This document shows positions 23,564 to 26,961 of a DNA stretch of 26,961 bases, piece by piece (positions within the stretch are counted from its first letter, which is position 1; the number at the start of each line of letters is the position of its first letter). Made by a program: the position numbers and the translations under genes. The DNA comes from Chloroflexota bacterium (GTDB taxonomy: Bacteria; Chloroflexota; FW602-bin22; JACPRP01), in NCBI GenBank assembly GCA_016210495.1, contig JACQUC010000138.1:1-26961 (forward strand). Reading direction: 5' to 3'. A model generated the notes under the pieces. It ran no database searches. It was not told the origin of the DNA and saw only the letters and a list, made by a program, of their open reading frames with translations.

Positions 23564-25927
23564 CTACTGCTGCCTGATGCCGATGGTGTTGTGGGCGCCC
23601 AGGTCGGTCTTTTCGATGAGCATCGTGCGTTCAACGACGGTCGGTGCGCTGGCGATGATACGTGTGGAGACGGCGGCGTTGGGGATGAAGTCGTCCACGA
23701 CGATGTCGAACTTGCGATTTGGCCCCACGGTGAACTGCCGCACTATGACCTGTCCCGATTCGAGCTGGAACTCGGCTCTGATGTTGAGAGCGCTGCTTCT
23801 GGGGTTGAGGACCGAGACGATCTCATCGAAAGGCGCGGCCGTAGAGCCTTCGGGTAGATTCCAGACCGTGCCGAGCTCCGTGGCACCCTGGGTGGCGTAG
23901 GCCCCTTTGGGCTCGTCGCCAAAGAACACAGACCGCTCGGCAATGATGTCGTCGGTTGCCTCGACGGATATGCCGAACTCCCCTGAGAACACCAGGTCGA
24001 GCTGCTCCGTTGTGCGGCTACTGGGTCTTAGCGTGCGGGTCAAGGTCTGAACGGTGCCGTCGGTGCGGAACAGCCTGATTATCGCCGTCACCGCATTCGG
24101 GTTGGGGTTCTGAAGCAGCAGGAATGTGTCGGCGTTCATCCCCCTCAGCGAGCTCCTCCCCTCGGCGAAGAACCACGTTCTCGATGGCTGGGGGACACCC
24201 ACAACGCCGGTGGCCGCGTTGCCGGGGAATCTATACATCGCGCGCTCGGCGACAATATCTAGCTCGCTGTCGACGCGCGCGGAGAAGGCCGCATTGGGCA
24301 GAACCTGATTCACGAATATGCTTGTCCTCGACGTGGGTAGCAGGCTCCCCAACCGCTGGATAACTGTTTCACCGCTCTCCAGGAAGTAGGTTATCGTGGT
24401 GGTCGCGGGATTCGGATTCGGGTTCTCGAGCAAGAGCCAGGTGTCGAACGGCGGCTGGGTAGACCCCTCGGCAAAGAGCCACGTCGTGGACCGGGAGGGT
24501 AGACCCGTCACCGAGTGACCATCGAAGCTCACGTACATCGCACGCTCGGCGAAGATCTCCTGGTCGGAATCGATGCGCGTGCTGAAAGCCTGGTTGGGAA
24601 CCACTTGATTAGCGAAGATACTCAGGCGGGACGTTGGCGGCACTTGAACCAACTGGACCACAACCAGCCCGTTTTGGAGCAAGAAGTTAAGGGTAACCGT
24701 CGCCTGCTGCCCAGTCGGGTTCTGAAGCAAGAACCAGGTGTCGAAAGGAGGCTGAGTCGACCCTTCGGCAAAGAACCAACTTGCGCCGACCGGTGTTGGA
24801 GTGGGAGTAACAGTTGGAGTAGGCGTAACGGTTGGAGTAGGCGTAACGGGTGTTGGAGTACGCGTAGGAGTCGCAGTTGGGGTGGGAACAAACGTGAAAG
24901 CCCAGGGCCCGTCCTCGGTGCCCGCGTAAAGGGTCTGGGGAGATGATAGATCAATCCCCAGACCGCGGACCACGCGATTGCCGAGAGTTCCGTCGAGAAC
25001 CGTCCAGTTTGCGCCTCCATCCACGCTGCGGACCACACCGCGACCGACACTGGCACCAAAGACCGTTCCGGCCGAAAGCGGATTGACCAGCATCTCGAAC
25101 ACCGGCACGTCACCAAGCTCGTCGGTCACCCGGGAAAAAGTGACGCCACCATCGTCGCTGCGGAACACCCCTGTGTCGCTGGCCACGAAGGCAGGAGAGC
25201 CGACGCTACTGGCAGGACCGAAGGTGACGTCGAAGAGGGGAGGCAGGGCGCCGAGAACCAGGTTCCAGGTCGACCCGACGTCGGTGCTGCGGAATATCTG
25301 GCCCGTACCGCCCTCCGAATTTCCCACCACCAGAACGACCCTTGGATCGGAGGTGCTAACGGCGACGCCACTCCCGTCGAGGTTAACGATGGGGCTGCCC
25401 GGGACAAAGCTGGACGTCCACGTCACGCCACCGTTGGTAGATATCAGCACGGCGGGTGCGCCGGCGGCAAACATGATCGCTGGGTTGGCAGGGTCTACAG
25501 CCAACGCATCGGCAAACGCCGCGACTTGCAGCGCCCAGTCATCGCCCCTGTTGGTGCTGCGATACACGCCCGCGCTAGGTTCCCCGACCGCGGGTCCGCG
25601 GCCCGTCGCCGCCAGGACCACCGAGCGATCTCGTGGATCGAGCATCAAATCATTCACGAACAGGTTACCGAGTCCATCGTTGACAACGGTCCAGGACTGC
25701 CCGGCGTTCGTGCTCCGAAACACGCCGCCCCCATCTGTGCCCAGGTAGATGATACTGGCATTAGTCGGATCGACCAAAACGGCGTTGATTCGTACTCCGT
25801 CGAGGTCGAGCTTGGACCACGCGTTGGGCGCCGCCGACGACGGCAAGGTAGCATAAACGGTTGCGGCGACCAGCAGAAACGAAAGCAGCGATGGGGCGGA
25901 GACGGCTTTGAGAGAAGCAATGTTCAC
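23564..25927 (-). CDS. Secreted BNR/sortilin-type beta-propeller protein with four 'FAEGST' repeats (paralog 2)
   Basis: This 787-residue protein has the same layout as the protein at 16390-18918: signal peptide (to about residue 32), seven propeller blades with Asp-box-like motifs ('STNAGQSW', 'STNGGVTW', 'SDDGGVTF', 'SVDGGANW'), a shorter P/T-rich linker, then four repeats starting 'WFFAEGSTQPPF', 'WLFAEGSTQPPF', 'WFFAEGRSSLRG' and 'WNLPEGSTAAPF'. Both proteins end in 'IG(I/M)RQQ'. They are clearly paralogs with long near-identical stretches, but the upstream regions differ: this gene has GTG 25927 with AGGAGG six bases before it, while paralog 1 lacks a ribosome site. The frame is open to 26056, but that extension has no signal. 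Likely exported; function unknown. Confidence 0.8.
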   Translation of the reverse strand: MNIASLKAVSAPSLLSFLLVAATVYATLPSSAAPNAWSKLDLDGVRINAVLVDPTNASIIYLGTDGGGVFRSTNAGQSWTVVNDGLGNLFVNDLMLDPRDRSVVLAATGRGPAVGEPSAGVYRSTNRGDDWALQVAAFADALAVDPANPAIMFAAGAPAVLISTNGGVTWTSSFVPGSPIVNLDGSGVAVSTSDPRVVLVVGNSEGGTGQIFRSTDVGSTWNLVLGALPPLFDVTFGPASSVGSPAFVASDTGVFRSDDGGVTFSRVTDELGDVPVFEMLVNPLSAGTVFGASVGRGVVRSVDGGANWTVLDGTLGNRVVRGLGIDLSSPQTLYAGTEDGPWAFTFVPTPTATPTRTPTPVTPTPTVTPTPTVTPTPTPVGASWFFAEGSTQPPFDTWFLLQNPTGQQATVTLNFLLQNGLVVVQLVQVPPTSRLSIFANQVVPNQAFSTRIDSDQEIFAERAMYVSFDGHSVTGLPSRSTTWLFAEGSTQPPFDTWLLLENPNPNPATTTITYFLESGETVIQRLGSLLPTSRTSIFVNQVLPNAAFSARVDSELDIVAERAMYRFPGNAATGVVGVPQPSRTWFFAEGRSSLRGMNADTFLLLQNPNPNAVTAIIRLFRTDGTVQTLTRTLRPSSRTTEQLDLVFSGEFGISVEATDDIIAERSVFFGDEPKGAYATQGATELGTVWNLPEGSTAAPFDEIVSVLNPRSSALNIRAEFQLESGQVIVRQFTVGPNRKFDIVVDDFIPNAAVSTRIIASAPTVVERTMLIEKTDLGAHNTIGIRQQ
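24795..24848. repeat. Three tandem 18-bp repeats coding the P/T linker of paralog 2
   Basis: gttggagtaggcgtaacg occurs exactly at 24813-24830 and 24831-24848, with a diverged copy at 24795-24812. On the minus strand each unit encodes six residues of the TPT-rich linker (about 'VTPTPT'). Slippage here would change linker length. Confidence 0.75.
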
Positions 25928-26043
25928 GATCTTCCTCCTCTTGTCTGACTGACAGAAGGGCGGCTTGTGGCTTCGGCGCACATCACAGCGGAACGCAACG
26001 ACCAGGTAGGCACGATTTGAAAAACACGCAGAAAAATCTCGCA

Positions 26044-26084
26044 AGAATCGTGCCATTTCTTCGAGGAAATGGCGGTCCGATTCT
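26044..26084 (-). terminator. Two-part hairpin at the end of the VTT gene
   Basis: agaatcg (26044-26050) pairs with cgattct (26078-26084). Inside, gccatttc (26052-26059) pairs with gaaatggc (26066-26073) around ttcgag. It begins at the stop codon of the VTT gene and is followed on the minus strand by T-rich sequence, so it probably ends that transcript before paralog 2. Confidence 0.55.
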
Positions 26085-26659
26085 CAGGCGCCCAGGACGA
26101 AAACCGAGAAGGTCTTGCCGACGTAGGCGAGGAAGAGGTACTTGAGGACGTTGCCCATGCAAACGGCAGCGAGGAACTTGCGGGCGGGATAACACATGGA
26201 GCCGGCGGCGATCCCTACGAGGTCGAAAGCGGGATTCGGGACGGCAGCCAGCAGAAAGAGCGCGAAGAAACCGTACTTCTGGAGCCACTGCTCGAAGCGC
26301 CGGAGAATCTTTACGTCGCGGGCCTCTATTAGCGACCGCCCGCCGCAGCCGGCCAGATAGCCGGTAAGCTCGCCGGTGGCGCTGCCCAAGCCCGCGAAGA
26401 GGGCGATGAGCAGGGGATTGCCGAAGGTGCCGGCCGCCATGACCGTGGCGAAGCCGGGGAGCGGGAAGAGGACGCTGGCGCTCGAGGCGGCCATAAGGAT
26501 GAAGAGGCCGGGATAGCCGTAAACGGCCAGCGACCCCACGTCAGGGCGAGCGATGACCAAAAAGGCCGAGACGGCTACAACCAGGGCAATGGCCATCACC
26601 CCACCGATGCGACGCCGAGTCAAGCTACCGCTGGCTAGTGCACCTAACTCGTCGATCAT
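26084..26659 (-). CDS. VTT-domain (SNARE-associated / YqaA-like) membrane protein
   Basis: This 191-residue membrane protein has a first helix at about 20-38, then the VTT-domain pattern with 'FPLPGFATVMAAGTFG', 'GLGSATGELTGYLAG', 'KYGFFALFLLAAVPNPAFDLVGIAAG' and a last helix near 'GNVLKYLFLAYVGK'. DedA/VTT proteins act in membrane homeostasis and lipid transbilayer movement; the short YqaA-like forms are less studied. ATG 26659 has GGAGGAGG five bases upstream. The frame extends to 26728 but the promoter lies within that stretch, so the longer start is unlikely. A 12-codon ORF ends in an ATGA overlap with this start. Confidence 0.75.
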   Translation of the reverse strand: MIDELGALASGSLTRRRIGGVMAIALVVAVSAFLVIARPDVGSLAVYGYPGLFILMAASSASVLFPLPGFATVMAAGTFGNPLLIALFAGLGSATGELTGYLAGCGGRSLIEARDVKILRRFEQWLQKYGFFALFLLAAVPNPAFDLVGIAAGSMCYPARKFLAAVCMGNVLKYLFLAYVGKTFSVFVLGA

Positions 26660-26694
26660 CGCGGCCTCCTCCGGATCGTGCGAGCGGTCAACAT
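26656..26694 (-). CDS. Twelve-codon Arg-rich leader ORF coupled to the VTT gene
   Basis: ATG 26694 opens MLTARTIRRRPR and stops at TGA 26656-26658, which overlaps the VTT start as ATGA. TATAAT ends exactly seven bases before this ATG, so the transcript may begin on it. Five of twelve residues are Arg. The tandem AGG AGG codons are also the ribosome site of the VTT gene, so ribosomes on the leader would cover or clear that site. It could be chance, as the ORF is very short. Confidence 0.35.
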   Translation of the reverse strand: MLTARTIRRRPR

Positions 26695-26701
26695 TGCCCC
26701 C

Positions 26702-26707
26702 ATTATA
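26702..26707 (-). promoter_or_regulatory. Extended -10 box of the VTT transcript
   Basis: TGT-TATAAT on the minus strand is a perfect extended -10. The -35 region (around ATTGGC) is weak. The predicted start is near 26694. Confidence 0.55.
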
Positions 26708-26885
26708 ACATAGTTTTGTGCTGGCCAATACTATTTGAGAAGCAACGAAGCAACGGCAGTGTACGCGAGATTGCAGGAAATGGTGGAGATGGGGCGCGAG
26801 TAGTCACGCCCCTACGGCGTCAACGGATGTGTTAGTTATGCGTAATAAAGGGCAATTTGTGGTACGATAGTTAGTAGGGCTTCCC

Positions 26886-26918
26886 GCTCTCCTTGAATGT
26901 TGTAGATGAAAGGAGAGC
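26886..26918 (+). promoter_or_regulatory. Hairpin that sequesters the ribosome binding site of the right-edge gene
   Basis: gctctcctt (26886-26894) and aaggagagc (26910-26918) are perfect 9-bp complements with a 15-base loop. The right arm contains the whole Shine-Dalgarno AGGAG, three bases before ATG 26921. An extended -10 candidate (TGG-TACGAT, near 26860-26868) lies upstream, so the stem would be in the leader mRNA. Confidence 0.6.
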
Positions 26919-26920
26919 CA

Positions 26921-26961
26921 ATGGACACGGACCAAGGTCCACTGTCGCCGGAGCACGGTAA
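26921..26961 (+). CDS. 5' end of an unidentified gene running off the right edge
   Basis: ATG 26921 with AGGAGA four bases upstream opens a frame (MDTDQGPLSPEHG) still open at the window edge. Thirteen residues give no family. Its ribosome site lies in a stem-loop, so its expression is probably controlled at translation. Confidence 0.5.
   Translation, partial: MDTDQGPLSPEHG

Noticed and set aside
24780..24900. Tandem repeats considered as a CRISPR array
   Set aside because: The units are contiguous 18-mers without spacers and encode a TPT-rich linker in frame.

Overview
The window looks like a moderately high-GC bacterial chromosome, most likely Chloroflexota. This is an inference from the mix of a SpoVR/YhbH/PrkA operon, secreted BNR-propeller proteins with P/T-rich linkers and 'W-F-A-E-G-S-T' repeats, dispersed 'GTAGGGGCG' and 'CCCTCTCCC' hairpin repeats, and TTGACA/TATAAT promoters with Shine-Dalgarno (SD) sequences. 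No rRNA, tRNA or CRISPR array was seen.

Left third (1-8050). A gene leaves the left edge on the minus strand, with a promoter and palindrome. Next comes a minus-strand operon driven by a TTGACA-17-TACACT promoter: an archaeal-type CTP-dependent riboflavin kinase, a membrane-anchored NPCBM/GH36-like glycosidase and a YfhO-type multispanning glycosyltransferase-like protein. Hairpin repeats punctuate the operon, and two of them begin exactly at stop codons. A 471-bp MITE-like element (19-bp terminal inverted repeats, 9-bp target duplication) sits just upstream of the promoter. It is followed by a HEPN/MNT toxin-antitoxin pair whose HEPN gene carries a frameshift.

Middle (8083-16081). The conserved minus-strand prkA-yhbH-spoVR cluster is translationally coupled at yhbH/spoVR. 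It diverges from a plus-strand gene for an unusual membrane-embedded, Cdc48-like double-AAA ATPase. Behind that lie a VapB-like antitoxin and a decayed PIN toxin.

Right (16390-26961). Two paralogous secreted seven-bladed BNR-propeller proteins flank a 4.6-kb plus-strand accessory island. The island holds a minimal tyrosine recombinase with a strong promoter embedded in a dyad, a lower-GC nuclease-like protein, a VapBC pair, a frameshifted conserved hypothetical and a membrane-anchored Mrr-type endonuclease with a zinc ribbon. The window closes with a VTT-domain membrane protein preceded by a 12-codon Arg-rich leader ORF, and with the start of a plus-strand gene whose SD is buried in a 9-bp stem.

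Several genes have a -10 box ending 7 nt before an ATG, suggesting leaderless transcripts. The most notable leads are the membrane double-AAA protein beside the PrkA cluster, the MITE, the riboflavin-kinase operon, the island between the paralogs, and the two short translational-control structures at the right end.
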